From positions 1,426,001 through 1,490,000 of the forward strand of contig JAKULF010000007.1 of NCBI GenBank assembly GCA_022661535.1: DNA of 64,000 nt. The letters run 5' to 3'. This document shows positions 10,861-23,877 of the stretch, piece by piece (position 1 is the first letter of the stretch; each line of letters starts with the position of its first letter). This stretch comes from Eutypa lata. Lineage: Eukaryota > Ascomycota > Sordariomycetes > Xylariales > Diatrypaceae. Both the position numbers and the translations under genes were made by a program. The notes under the pieces are model-generated. The model was not told the DNA's origin and searched no databases. It saw only the letters and a list, made by a program, of their open reading frames with translations.

Positions 10861-13800
10861 TGGGGGGGATGACGCTTGCGCCTGGCCTAGTTGATTGATT
10901 GATCGGCCCCACTACCAAGCAAGTGCGATGGCCTAAATCCACCAACGAGCTCTAGACATTTCCGCCGCCGCCCGATTACTAGCCGGCCATCTGTCCGAGT
11001 CCCTTTTTTATCTTCCTTCCTTCCCTTACTTTACCTGCCTACCCCCCGACACGCGCGGTGCAACTGCAGTCGCTGCAATCGAGCCCGAGACGGGACCGTT
11101 TCTACCGCCTCCCGCCCGACCGCCTCGCGCGTGATTTTCTATGCTTCAGATGAGAGCGTATGCATGGCGTCTTTACGGATCATGCAATTTTTTCTTCATT
11201 TTTCCTCGAGCAACATGCATTTTTGAGAGTTTTTTTCTATTATATGCGTTCTAGGTAGTCTGGCGTCGGCGCGGGGCGAGACATTCGAGCATCTTGTCTT
11301 TTGCTTTTGCCCCCTCCCATTTTTTTTTACCGCGCAGACTTGGGAAGACGGAGATGTCACAATCAACTAAACTACCTGCGTACTTTACGGGTCAACCTGA
11401 ATATACCAAGAGGTAGATCTCCATATTTTGTACATACCTACATAGAATACGAGGCGAATGGGAGGGTCACCAGTGCATGCATTGCGAAGGAATGGATGAC
11501 CCTTTGTTTGCCTTGGAAATCGATTACATAACCGCCGTTTTCCCTGATTTGATGGATGTAAAAATCTTGTTTCTGCTATGCCGTTTGGTGAAATTGTGAC
11601 TCCCGATTGAACTCCTTGACTACAGGCGATATTCGGTCTGATGAAACTACATACCAGCCAGTATTGAGTGGAATACACACCGCACATAGCTTGGAACGTA
11701 GGTCAATCGCTCTCCATATGGCGCGGTGCATACGAATCGTGTGATAGATAGGGTGGAGACCTACATATTTGGTCTTCGCCGTTTAGGGGCACAAGCTTGC
11801 TTGGAATCGCGAGTCCCGGACCACGAATACTTGACCGACTTTTCGAGATTCCAGATCTCTTAGCTAATAGGCATGAAGAAGGTCGCGCCCCGCCGCTGCT
11901 CATTAATTTAAAAGGCCAACTTCGCGCGCATCCAAATAACCACTATATATCTAACTTACTACTAGATACATGCCTGACGGGGGGAAACTTGATTGGAGAG
12001 CCCATACGCTTTGAGGTCATCACTAAAAGGGGGACGGACCTCTTCATAGGCATGTGAAGAACATAATAGTCGCCTGCAATGCCTAACTAACTACCTACGT
12101 ATATAGCCCTCGAAAGACGCGGCAGCAACACCTACATAGTTAGTTCGCTTCTTCTCCAAACGTGAAAAGTCTTTCTTTGACTTGAGTTCGCCACTCGGGA
12201 TTCGGGAATGCGGTGATTGGGGTGAGATGAGGCCAGCCTCCTAAGTAAGTGAATAATATATAGTACACCTTGGCTTGGGTGGGCGTCCACTAAATTTCCG
12301 AATTATGGACATAGTACATAGGTTCACCGAATAGCTATCAGATGCAAGACTTAATTTAACATACATACGTAGCCTGACGGGAGGACTAGAAAACAAAAGA
12401 AGGCCTTCCGGGAAGTTCGCAGGTTCCTCGGCAAGCCGACACGGCATCATCCTTGTCGAAGTGTATGTAACTACATATGTAAACCTCTAACTCCTATGTA
12501 TCTGAGGACGGTAGGCAATGCTCGCCCCCTAGTTGCATATGTAGCTGGGTCTCGTACGGCCTTGGCACATCATCGGCCGGAGTCCCGTGTACTTGATCGG
12601 ATCGATGTAACCGTCCGTCGCGTCGCGGCCCCGTGCGAGCCCCACTTCCAACGGCCGCTTTCTTCTTCGCCGAGAATAGTAGATAGAGATGATCCGTGTA
12701 ACCTAAGGCTGTGTCAGATAAAATTCGATGGTTGCTACCGCCGGTGTTCCACATACACAGCATGAAGGAGTCTCTAAATGCTCCCTGGGGATAATAACAT
12801 CAACACCGATTTGAACGGTTACATGTATATACTACCTTAGGTGGTAATGTATCGTCTAAGTATACCCAAGTTCCTGTTTATTATCTTTACTATCCAGCTA
12901 TACGTAAACCCTTACGCTAGGTCGCAAATCCCGACATGTCTCCGTCTTCCATAATAATATCATGCGATCAAGGATAGAGAAATGTGGTATCAAGTAGTGA
13001 CAGCCACTTACAACTACGAGGCTCTGATCGAAGACCATATAGCCCCAGCAATTACGTTATACCACCCCCCTCTCACTTTATGCCACGGCTTCTGTTATCT
13101 TCGAGAATATTGAGAAATCCGGCAGTATACGATTTCTAATGTTCCCCGTTTATATTACTTTCATGAGTCCACTTGGACGCGCTATCGTCTTATAGAGGCT
13201 TTCTTTATTAGTCCTATTATTCTAGTAATGCCAATGCACGAGATTGAAACACCTTTTCCTCGTTCAAAAAATATGTGTGTGCGTAAGTTGAGACATAGAT
13301 TAAAATATCCCTATCACCACAATCTCTCCTTGTTCTGTTCTAGCTGCTTTCATGCCGTACACCTCATAGGTGACGCTATTGCAAGTCCAAATAAGAATTG
13401 CCTGAAAATGTCCATCCCGGACGGTTTCCGGAAGACATCTTCCAGAAGTAAAGAAAATCCAGAGTATCGGTAACGTGAATGTAACTTGCGAGACACGAAA
13501 GCTGGCCAATCGAAGATGGTGTAGCACACATCCCTGTAGATAATTAATTCCACGTGCCACGTAGGTATTTCTGAAGTTGAGCGGTTGACTGGCCATGGTG
13601 GCCCATTCGGTCCTCGACCTCTTCAGACTGATTGACATAGAGTTTAAGGACAAAGAGTTTCGGAATCCCCGGGGAGGTTGACAAACATCCAGTCAAGCAA
13701 AACACCACGAGATTCCAGCAATGATTTCAGCAATGATTTCAGCCTCAAGTAAATGACAACTACCGCACAATACAAGCATAAGAAGATATGCGGGAAAACG

Positions 13801-14577
13801 CATGTCCACCCACTTGGCTTCAGATCTTAGCGAATTTGTTACACAAGCCATGATCGTGTGACACAAACTTATAATGTGGAAGAGGCGCTTGGAAGTTGTT
13901 CATTCTCGAAGGAATCTAACTATTCCGGTTGTATTACTTTGAATGCCTGGCCCCACATGAAGTCGGAAATGGTCTCAATAACATTCCAACACGGCAGCAA
14001 GAAGCTACAGGTTGGTCCAAGCACTATTGTATTCCTCAGAAGGGGTTGAGGTATGGATGAGTGGATTTCCTGAGATTTGACGACGGGTAATCTGATCAAT
14101 AAGATCTCCTGGTGTAGAACTAAGCCATCGGAATGGGTTGAATGCCGGGCAGATATAATTAAGTAGTCCCTAGCTCTCGAGACATATGTACAAGTATGTT
14201 TGCCATTAAAACCAGACACCTGCCTGCTCGTTGACCAATCGGCGTGAGTCAACTATCGGTTTGTTAGTCGGACGCTTTGCCGCAGAATTGCGCTGTTGTT
14301 GGTTCACCTCACACCTGACCTTCATTCATACCATCGCAACTTCATTCCTTAGTCACAGGCAACATTTTAGACCCCCTTTTCTTTTCCTTCCGCGGTGCTG
14401 AACATAGTATCTCTTAACTAGTTCTTTCCCTATATTGGATTTCGATATTCACCTAACCTAATATTTCTCCGATCATCAATAACATCGTCGAGAACGCTCT
14501 TCAACGCAGATCACGTACTACATGTGCTACCATATCGCAAGATACTTTTCTATCCACCGCGAGCGTTTACCATCGAC
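10861..14577. other. 3.7-kb intergenic stretch, no supported gene
   Basis: The longest frames (for example minus strand 13300-13653) show no recognisable motif or splice partner. The final 300 bases before 14578 are pyrimidine-rich and look like the promoter and leader of the kinase gene. Confidence 0.4.
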
Positions 14578-15854
14578 ATGGCAAACACACCTTTTCCGGA
14601 AGATGCCATTGATTGCGGATACTATCCAGGTTCTCTTGGGGCCATTAATGTTCAGGATGAATCTGAGCCTCAAGAGCGATATGACGAGGGCTTGTATTAC
14701 CCAGTAAGCATTGGGGAAACACTCGCCGGGAGGTATCGTATTGAGCACAAGCTTGGCTGGGGTGGGTTCTCAACTGTCTGGATGGCTTACGATAACGCAC
14801 TCGGGAGGAGTGTTGCCCTCAAGATCATGACCCCCGGGGAGGATGGAGACCACGAGTTTCAGATCCAAAACGAAATAGGGCGGGCCGTCCGTGATACCTC
14901 CAATCTCATCACACACCGAGGAGGATCCTTCGGCGTCTCTGGTCGTAACGGCATATACCATCAAGTTCTTGTATTGCCTCTTGTTGGGCCAAGTCTTGGG
15001 CTGCGTCTTCCTAATATGCCTATAAGGGCACGAATGTCAGCCGCTAAGCAACTACTTGTGGCGTTGAAGACATTTCATGAAGCTGGATTCATTCATCGTG
15101 GTGAGCAGCCGATCCCTATGTCAATGTCAGGGGCTGATGAAAGCCATCTGCTGATATTGTTCTTTGCTAATTACTGCCTATAGACCTAAACGAAGGTGCG
15201 CTTATGTGGGAATTACCTCCGGACTTTGCAACTACCGATACCGCGAGAAAGTACCAGTTACTTGGCCGGCCTAAGAAATACTCTCTTGACTACCTACACA
15301 AAGCTGGAGAGATGGTAGCGCCAGTGAGATTCCCTCTACACTTGCTTGGGGGGAAAGTTTACCTTGGGGATTTCGGTCTCACGATAAGAAATGGTACTTC
15401 AGCGCCTCCGGGACCGCAAGCACCGTATGGTTTCTGCGCTCCCGAGAGGTTCCACGGCATTGGCCCGAGTTTTGCTAGTGATGTGTGGAGCTATATGCAC
15501 CTCTTTACGCTTCTATATTTAGGCTACAGGGTTTTCTACGGAAATGGGGGAAGAGACACAGTGTTCAGTTGGTTCGAGCATCTTGGGCCAATGCCTGAGC
15601 AATGGAAGGGCAGGTTTTTCTGGTCAAATGTCGTTGAGGACGCTTGGTACGACCCTACGATGACTTCAGATCCGAAGAGAGACCTTGCTTTCAGGATCGC
15701 ATGGCTTAGGCCGGAGACTAGCCAAGTCGAGCGAGAGCATGTCTTATCAGTCATGCGAAAGGGGCTCTGCTACCTACCAGAACAGCGCATAACGGCAGCC
15801 GAGCTGCTTCGGGATCCTTCTTTCATAGCTCTTATGAAAATATATCAATGCTGA
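14578..15854 (+). CDS. SRPK-like serine/threonine kinase homologue with altered catalytic loop, two exons
   Basis: Exon 1 is 14578-15100 and exon 2 is 15184-15854. The 83-bp intron (GTGAGC donor, CTAAT branch, TAG acceptor) splits the HRD Asp codon, and splicing gives a 397-residue protein. The start at 14578 (MANTPF) is preferred over an in-frame ATG at 14524 that would add 18 hydrophobic/basic residues. Kinase landmarks are a Gly-rich loop LGWGGFSTVW (from residue 59), ATP-binding Lys82 in VALKIM, HRD 173-175, DFG with Asp237, and an FCAPERF P+1 region. The layout resembles the small SRPK-like kinases expanded in filamentous fungi. The catalytic loop reads HRDLNEGALMW, so the Mg-binding Asn expected five residues after the catalytic Asp is Ala. 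Activity may be weak or absent. Substrate is unknown. Confidence 0.82.
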
Positions 15855-16931
15855 GAGGGAAAATGGAAAAAGGCAACTGACGTATGTAGTCGATGGGTGG
15901 AGGTATTCTGCTCGTAGCAACACCAACATTTCATATTGAGATTTGCTACTCCTATTATGATCTATACATCTATCCGCCACCACACCTGTCATAGCCATTC
16001 TTTCATCTTTATTTTCAGTATAAGACTTTATTCCGCGGGGACATACCTAATATGCTAGTTTCTAATTAATTTTGTACGTTATGGTCTCGTAGGTTTAGAC
16101 CCAGAATTGAACGTATTATAGTTTTTTATATGTTTCCTCTAAGATAACGTATATCGGTCGCATTACTCTGGAATGGATAAAATTACTAAAATCGATTAGA
16201 TTTGTATATAAGGCCACACACGTGCAAGTTGGTTTAACGGTTAGTCAATATCTTAGGTAGTAAGATATGTGTAGGGATAACTGCAGAAATAGCAAATATA
16301 TTCATGCTTCCCCTTAAATTCAAGTATTCCCTCGAGATCATCACGATCGACAGGAGACCAGTGTCATGTGAGGAACAAACTTGTAACATCAGATATTAAT
16401 ATGTCTCAGTCTTTTGTAGGACTAGATGTCGATGAAATGACCGTTTGCTTCCAATTGACCGGAGAGAAAATTCCATGAGTTCTACCGCTTGTGCATGCTT
16501 TCTCCCAACATTCCACGGCGTTGATCTACCAATTCAGGCGAGGAATTCAAGGTAGCAGATTGGTATGCGGGACCACGGCTTGTAGCCTCATATCTATTTG
16601 GCGTGTCACAACGTCAGTCCGACACCAGGAAGTATGTTTCTACTTAGGTAGTCCACAGTACATCTATGGCACTATAGATATGTAGTATTTAACCGTGCGC
16701 CTTTGAATTCCTCTAATATTTGTGTGCTACCAATACGTCTATAAAGAAATGCAAGGCTACCGTGAGAACAATACATAAAGAGGACACTATGCCACCAATT
16801 CCTGCGAGTCATCACTATGCTTGTTGACAAATTTACTAGCAATTTCTATCTAGCAGACATATTGTCAACTTATAGGAATAGCTTTAAGAGCCTATAACCC
16901 TTCACGAATCACTTTACTCTTTTGTAAGGAA
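15855..16931. other. Intergenic, no supported gene
   Basis: AT-rich spacer between two plus-strand genes. Only short random-looking frames are present. Confidence 0.4.
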
Positions 16932-17907
16932 ATGACGAGCCAGCAATACAGTCTCGAAATTGACAAATTTAAAGGCTGGATAGCGGGCGTTAGAGTGGTG
17001 TGGTCGGATGATGCGCGCGTCAACTTGCTACATGACAGTAGGGTTAAAGGTCTCGATGTAGGGATCGGAAAGGCCGTAACGGAACATTTCCTCGTTGAGG
17101 TCACTCTACAAACGCAAACCAAGGATCTTTTAATCAGGTAAGAATCTCTGCAAATTTAAACAAGAGAAAACGAAATCTAATCTTTATCCCTTATTCCGTT
17201 GATATAGAGGTTCGCCTCATGAATTCTCTATGTCCGATGCACGCTCTCAGTCTCGCCGATTCAATGATAGAATCCATGTTACAGGCTATTTGGGACTGAA
17301 AAGAGATGGAAGTCTAACAGCACACGTCTACCTGGGTAACTTAGGATCCGGGGCTCAGAAATATAAATACGCTAGGGCCATTGGGGTATCTGTCGTTGAG
17401 AAGGACGAAGAAGGATCTATCCAAATTTCTGATCTGAGCTGGGGCGAAAATTCTTGGCAAGGACGTACTACTCCGAAGACCTCAGGCTCGGCCTCTACTT
17501 CTGCCATAGCATCAACCAGCTATACACCTACAACATCGACTTATCATGCCCAGACCACGGCCGCGTCTTCGTATTCCACCCAGGCTACAACCTCACCTTG
17601 GGGTTCTGCCCAGGGTGAGACGATGTCGTCGTATTCGACAATCCCGACTTCTTCTGATTTCCCGCCGCTAGTGACGGCTACCTCTACTTCAGGTTATGAG
17701 TATACGTCGACTACGAGTGCGGGATATTCTGAGACCGCAATAACTACTGTGGATTCTTCTTATAATACTCCGGCAACCTCAGCATCTTATGCTTCCGCTG
17801 CCTTAACCACGACTTCGCACGAGGATCTAGGTATGGTATGGGATACGGAGCACCGGAGAAACAAGTACTGGGACAATGTCAATGGCATGTGGAGGTGGGC
17901 GAAATAG
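16932..17907 (+). CDS. Unrecognised Ser/Thr-rich protein, two exons
   Basis: Exon 1 is 16932-17137 and exon 2 is 17208-17907, separated by a 70-bp intron (GTAAGA donor, TCTAAT branch, TAG acceptor). Joining the exons restores one frame of 301 residues. The N-terminal third looks globular (FKGWIAGVRVVWSDDARVN at the start, then VTGYLGLKRDGSLTAHVYLG). The middle (about residues 165-270) is a disordered Ser/Thr/Tyr-rich tract. The C-terminus is a compact aromatic and basic patch (DTEHRRNKYWDNVNGMWRW). No signal peptide or membrane segment is present. I do not recognise the family; it resembles lineage-restricted hypothetical proteins of filamentous fungi. An additional upstream exon cannot be excluded. 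Confidence 0.65.
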
Positions 17908-20900
17908 ATGTCTATCATTAATATCTATCGAGATCGCTGGTTGTGGCCTCCTTGTATCAGCGTAGAAACCCCTACGGTGGAGATACTTAACGCTGTTTCG
18001 AAGCTCGTATAGATGCTTCTTTTGTCTCAAGGATGAGACAGGAAAAGGGTATGGTTTCGAATGATGGTTCAGCTTTAGGTTTGGGGAGGGGGTTTAATCC
18101 TTATTGTCGTTTAGTTTTGTTACTTTATTTACATGGTTTCCAAAGAAATTTCTTTTTGGGCCCTGTTTGGTTTAGATTAGACTTGCGTTTACTCTTTTTC
18201 TTTTCTTTTTTTAAAAAAAAAATAATACTTGCTTAAATAGATAGACGGTTTCATCAAGTCGCACACTTTTTCATTGAGATAATATGTTGCTATATAATTT
18301 CAAACTGTTTATGAAGTAGTGGGCATCTAACGTGGATATGAGGTCGAACTAAAACTCTTGGGAAGCCGTAATTATTCTGATTGAATCTCTCTTGTATCGA
18401 ATATTAAGGGGGAAGGGCAAAAGGGAGAGTGGGGAGCGAACGTGGATTTAGGGACTGGTAAGTAGGATCACAAATTTGGAATGAGAATGAGCTGAATGTA
18501 TGCTTGCCATTTTTCATTTCCTCCTTTTCTATATAAGCAATTGTGATTCTTAGCATCCAGTGGCATATGAATGGCATACAATCCAAACTGAACTGTGTTT
18601 GAGGAAGTCATTACAAATCCTTCATTATAAATGTTCAAAGTAGCTCATGTTGACCATCCCATATTCGAAACTTATAATACAGAGATGACATATTGTACAT
18701 TCTCAATTGCTTTACTCCATCTATACATACTATGGATACAAGCAACATGTTTATCTAGAATGAAATGAACATCATCAGTGACAACTCTCAATGTTGATCT
18801 TCTAGCTAAGGATTCCTGGGTAATTTATAGCTCACAAAGGCCTATTGAATTAGACAGGTAATTCTAGATAAGACGAGGGTGGCTATGGCTCGCCTCCTTA
18901 CCGTAGAAGGGAGATGCGGGGGGCTCACTACCCAGCGTACGTTAGGCAGGTTTTCTTGACGTAGATATTACCCAGTGGCCTATAGGTTGGTGAGACTAGT
19001 ATGAATTGTTTGTACTTTATGCTGAAAATAAGCTGCTATGAGATTGCAGATCCTGCTTATGTTAAAACTCTGTGGGTAAGGAGAGACTAACAGAACACCT
19101 TAACCCCTATTCCAGCGAACAGGCAAAATCTGACAACCCTGTAACTTCTGAATGGCCATTGTGAAATCGTGTCTACACGCATGAGAAATATACAGTTAGG
19201 TATGCTTGGGACTTTATCTCTTGTTAGTCGTAGAGTTGGCAAGAGATCTGTAACGGAGGTGGCCGGACCTATCGGCCTTTACCTTAGGCTAAAAGATCTT
19301 CACAGATCAACGTCAATATACCGATATCCCCTACCTTCAGTGTCCTTAACGTGATAAGATCTTTTATATAATGGCGTCTAGTTCATATACCATGGTAACC
19401 CATGATCTATGTTATAATAGCCCTAATATCACGACATTGAATGTTCATATAAAGCTGTACAAGACGATTAACACCCAAGCTAACAACATTCCACTTTCGG
19501 TAGTGCAACGGTATAGTCCTTCCATCCTGTTCCATCACACTTAGATCTTTTCTCTATAAATGGTACGACAATGCTTAGACATTTGGTAGCAAATGATCGG
19601 TGTTGATCAATCCCCTATTGATCTATTCCTACGCTTGCGAGCATCTTATACCAACTTTTCCCTCTAGACCTACATGACATTTCTTCGTAATGTTTTGGCG
19701 GCGGAATTAAACACAAGGCTATGTTGTTAAGTATATGGAAGACATTGCTTTCTACTATAAATCGCCATCGGCTCTCACGGAATGGTGGTATTTCATGGGC
19801 TCTTCACTACTAGATACCTCGAGGATAGGTTACGTAGATCTAGGGCTTTCGAATTAACGTGAGACTGGGCAACATGTAGCGCTAGATATGCTGCGGCACT
19901 TTCGACCGTGATTCTTGCGGAAACCGGCACGGGGATCCTCGAATTGGCCACTGCCTACTACTTTCCCTGGAATTTGTTACTTACGGTCCTAGGGGTTGCT
20001 GTGAAAATATTCTTGAGCATGGCAATTCCAATTAATATTATTGTAGAATTTGAAACATTTGATACCTTTGTCCCTTGAATTCAATGTAAACATCATGCAC
20101 GTAGATGAAATTTAGTCACTAATACTAAAACGGGTTGCGTAGAGAAGGAGAAGGAGAAAATGTTCAATGGGGCAAGCTATCCTGAGTGGTGCTATAAAGT
20201 CTTGCGTATCTCGCAAATCGTAGCTGAGATACAGCGATGACCGGACTTGTGTTGGCAGAAGTTTAGAGCTCAAGGTTGGTAATAGCGTCTTGCTACACGT
20301 GATATGATGTTATTAATTGTCGATTTGATACCTACATGTACACAGACTGACAGACCAACAAATATGGTTAGTTGCTGGTAATTACCGTATCTCTATGGCG
20401 TTTCGTGAGATGGCTTGAACCCCTCGGAATATGAGAAGGGTACAGTCGGGTTTTTCGGCGATGTTGCTCTTATGTATGTTGGGACGGTGCCGTTATCCCG
20501 AAATGCGGACTTATCAATTTGTTCCATGCCATTTTCTTTTTGTTTTCCCCGGAAGTTCGGCGTCGAACAAGCTTTGAGCTTTCACAGGGGTATTCCCCGC
20601 TAAAGAAGGACAACAGGGACCCTGACCAGTCAGAGTCAGGGAGGGGCAGAGCGTTGAGCGTTCAGCCACTCTCACGGTCAAATACGTCAGCCGGTACGAA
20701 GTACTGTACAACTAACTACATATGTATGTAGCTCTGAGGATAGTGTCCGTAAATACCCAATTGATCTCCAACCTCGACAACAAATGCTTTCTACATAAGA
20801 CATACAGATGTCAAGAGGACATTTAACGCGGTGCCATTTGCCATTCCACTGGAGCCAAGAAGTTAAGATAAATCGACACATCAGCGGGGTTGCGAAGAAT

Positions 20901-22366
20901 TAAGACAATCAATCGTCGGTGTCGGCATTTACGTACGTTTGGTATTTACCGACTAAAATCACTCAGGCTGCAGGAATCGGGGCATGTAGTTCCTCTAGTT
21001 AGGTGGTTACTTACACCGTACAGTTTGTGTAAGCGTCGTCAGATATCGGCTGTGCGGCTGCTGGAATGTTTGCGAATCGAATTGCCACACGCTTGGACCT
21101 GAAATTCGGCATGAGATTACAGCCACCGTCTATAGGTCCTAGCTTAGGTAGTTACCTGCTAATTAGTAGGTAATGAATGCATTTAGCCATTCTTCCTTCC
21201 TTTGGCATAGGGGGTTGGATTCTAATTAAAAGAACGCAATCATTGAGGTGTGATGGCTGAGACATCGGAGTTTAAAGGGGCAAGGAATCAGCATACCCAT
21301 CACCTGCTCGACCAGAACGGCCTGACGGCCTCATGCACCAAACATTTATTCACAGCCAGTAAGATTTCATTACTAAACCACGATTCCTGCCTAGTTCTCC
21401 TGCATGTTCTTCTTACAGCTCGCTTATAACCCGACGTAGCCCAGACACCCGACATTTCCAATAGCTTCCTCTTCTACCATCTTAATTGATATTACAGTAG
21501 CTTTTCAGCAAGGTTTAACTATCCGACCTCTGTGTCTAGCTCTATTTACTACTTACATACCCTCCTCAGTTGCTTAGAGGCACAAGTCCAGTCCATGCGC
21601 AGAAGCATAAGCATCGATACCATACCGGTGTAATAAGTTGAAGTCGGATCACGGCACGGAACGAGGTCCGAGTTGTTCTACAACGTTCTTGGCGTTCTTT
21701 TCCAGAACCAAAATTTAGCCAGAAGACAAGGCTTCGGTAGCGCGCGGCTCCCTATTGAATTTCTTGGCAACGAACTTACTGGTCTCCGGTTTTCCCAATA
21801 TTGATTGAGGTGAGCAGGCATTCATTCATTCATTCATTTCCTTTGCCTCACAATGACTAGTTAGGTACGTAAGCTATGAGGGAGCTATGAGGAGAGGGAG
21901 TCATAAGGTATGGAAGCTGCTGTTGTGTTACAACTACAATTGCTATTCATTTCCTTTGTTGCTATGATACTTCAACACAAAGAATGTGTGAATCATTCGC
22001 AAAATACCAGCTACCCTCACATTGTCTATACATAGAGAGCACTGCTATTTAATCACTACTGGCTTCTAGTAGAAGCAACCCATATATTTCCTTGCCAACG
22101 AAAATTATGCAGTAGAAACATAACTGCACTTCAGACCAAGCTCCCATTGTTATCCTTCTCGTCGATCCTTAAGTCATCAGAAGTCTGTTTAAGCCGGACA
22201 CTTCCCACTTTGGGCCCACCGCAAACGTGTTTCTTTAGTGTCTATTTCATTTGCTCTGTCGTCATATCAGTGCGGCCCGTTACCTTCCTGGGAAGCTATC
22301 AGGAATAAAATTCGAGGGCAGTTCTCTGGACTGTATTTCCGTCATCCACCCTCAAGAGAATACAAA
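17908..22366. other. 4.5-kb gene-poor region
   Basis: No frame has clear protein character. A hydrophobic open stretch without an ATG near 19865-20078 is discussed as a possible relic. ATTC tetramer repeats lie near 21820-21838. The 3' end carries the leader of the next gene. Confidence 0.4.
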
Positions 22367-22906
22367 ATGCCTCCCTTCTTCTCATCTAAGTCCAAGAAAG
22401 GACTAGAGAGGACTGAAACGTTTGACAGTACATCCACCATGTCGACTGCCTCTTTCAGCAGCGGCAACAGCAGGCCCACGAGCCGCAACTACGATACCGG
22501 GTTTCCGGACTGGTTCGCTACCCATACTACATCGCTCCGGCACCCCGATGCGATCACGACACCGGGAGCCAGCATTTCTGCCGAAGATCTCGACCCTTCG
22601 AAAGCTCTCCGTCGCTCCAAACAGTCGCTCATGGCGAAGCACAGGCGCACCCTGAGCCACGGGAAGATCGCACCAGAACCAAATCAGAACCAGGGGCAGC
22701 ACCTGACGGAGACGAACCTCGATCATGCCGGCGATGTTCAAGATGCCCACGAAGTCCTCCGGGATAGGAAAGACTCCACCACAGACGGTTCCGATGTCCT
22801 CAGCTGGGATCCCGACGTACCGATGGAGTCAACCGAACACCCGGAAGAGGACACTAGAAGCCACCGAAGCTCCACCAACCCTTTCAAGAGATGGCGTCAC
22901 CGCTGA
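22367..22906 (+). CDS. Small hypothetical protein, Ser-rich and basic
   Basis: This single-exon frame encodes 179 residues starting MPPFFSSKSKK. The ATG at 22367 sits in a good context (ACAAAATGCC). The same frame extends 43 codons upstream to an ATG at 22238, but that extension is of different composition. The protein is rich in Ser, Thr, Asp and Arg, contains a central aromatic motif (FPDWFATHTTSLRHPD), and ends with a basic cluster (NPFKRWRHR) that could act as a nuclear or membrane-surface signal. It has no transmembrane segment and is probably mostly disordered. The family is unrecognised; similar short proteins are common in filamentous ascomycetes. Confidence 0.6.
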   Translation: MPPFFSSKSKKGLERTETFDSTSTMSTASFSSGNSRPTSRNYDTGFPDWFATHTTSLRHPDAITTPGASISAEDLDPSKALRRSKQSLMAKHRRTLSHGKIAPEPNQNQGQHLTETNLDHAGDVQDAHEVLRDRKDSTTDGSDVLSWDPDVPMESTEHPEEDTRSHRSSTNPFKRWRHR

Positions 22907-23877
22907 ATTCTGAATACAACAAGTCTTTTTTTTCTACAGCATAGTGATAAAGGAGTACACCGGGCTTTTTTCGAGGCGACTTTTGTTGGCGTTTTTTTTG
23001 CTTATCAGGGGTTTTGGGAAAATACGGGACGGGCAAATTGTGTGTGTGCAGGCAGGCAAGCGAGCGAGCATCTGGTGAAAGTTTGGTGGCATTCAGCGAG
23101 GAGTCGGGCTAATTCGGCGTTGGTGAAAAAAAAAGGGGACTTCGACAGTCCTACTTTTTGAGGATAATAACATCATAACCTAACTAGCCTCTAATAGATA
23201 GGAAATTCAGCTAATATCTTTTCTACATTGTGTGAATCTAATGGAATCGACCTTCGGTATCGGATGGGTGGACTAGGTTTTACTTGCCGTAGTTCGTTTA
23301 CTCTGGCTGTACGTGCCAAATTGCTCTACATATGTCCTAGTTACAGGTAGGACAGGGATTGCGGAAAGAGGCGTATAAATGCACATTGAAAACCTCGTAG
23401 CTTAAGTCTCAGGGGGCTTCACGTAGCACTTTGTAGGCGTGCCCCTGGACGGCTGTCTAGCCCGGAATCACGGCCGTCGCCAGCTGTCGATGTTTTTGAG
23501 GCCTCGCTGAGTGAGCTTGACGGATTTCACCTAGCTTTTCAGTTGTGCAAAAACGGCCGGACTGAATACAAATTACTCATTTCAAGCTCCTAGATCATCT
23601 AGATTAGGTAGGTATCTTTGGGAGTGCCCAAAAACCATTCATTATATCTTATTTCTTCACTAGTGGTGGAGCTGTGGTTTTTTTTTTTTTCTTTCATCTT
23701 CATCTTCCCTGTGCAACCTAACCTGCATTACGCGGTTCGGCCGAGGATAGATTCGGAGACCTGACGCACCTTACCTTCTTGCGGTTGATTCCCCCACACG
23801 TTAGCCCATGAACCTCCCCCTTTGCATATGAAACATCTATACAACTGCTTACAAATCCTCAACATAGCGCAACAAGA
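22907..23877. other. Intergenic, no supported gene
   Basis: Spacer between two plus-strand genes. It contains homopolymer T runs (for example 23678-23690) and GT/GC-rich low-complexity sequence just after the preceding stop codon. No gene is recognised. Confidence 0.4.

Noticed and set aside
13300..13653. Minus-strand 117-codon frame
   Set aside because: No motif, no splice partner, and a competing frame on the same strand of equal quality.
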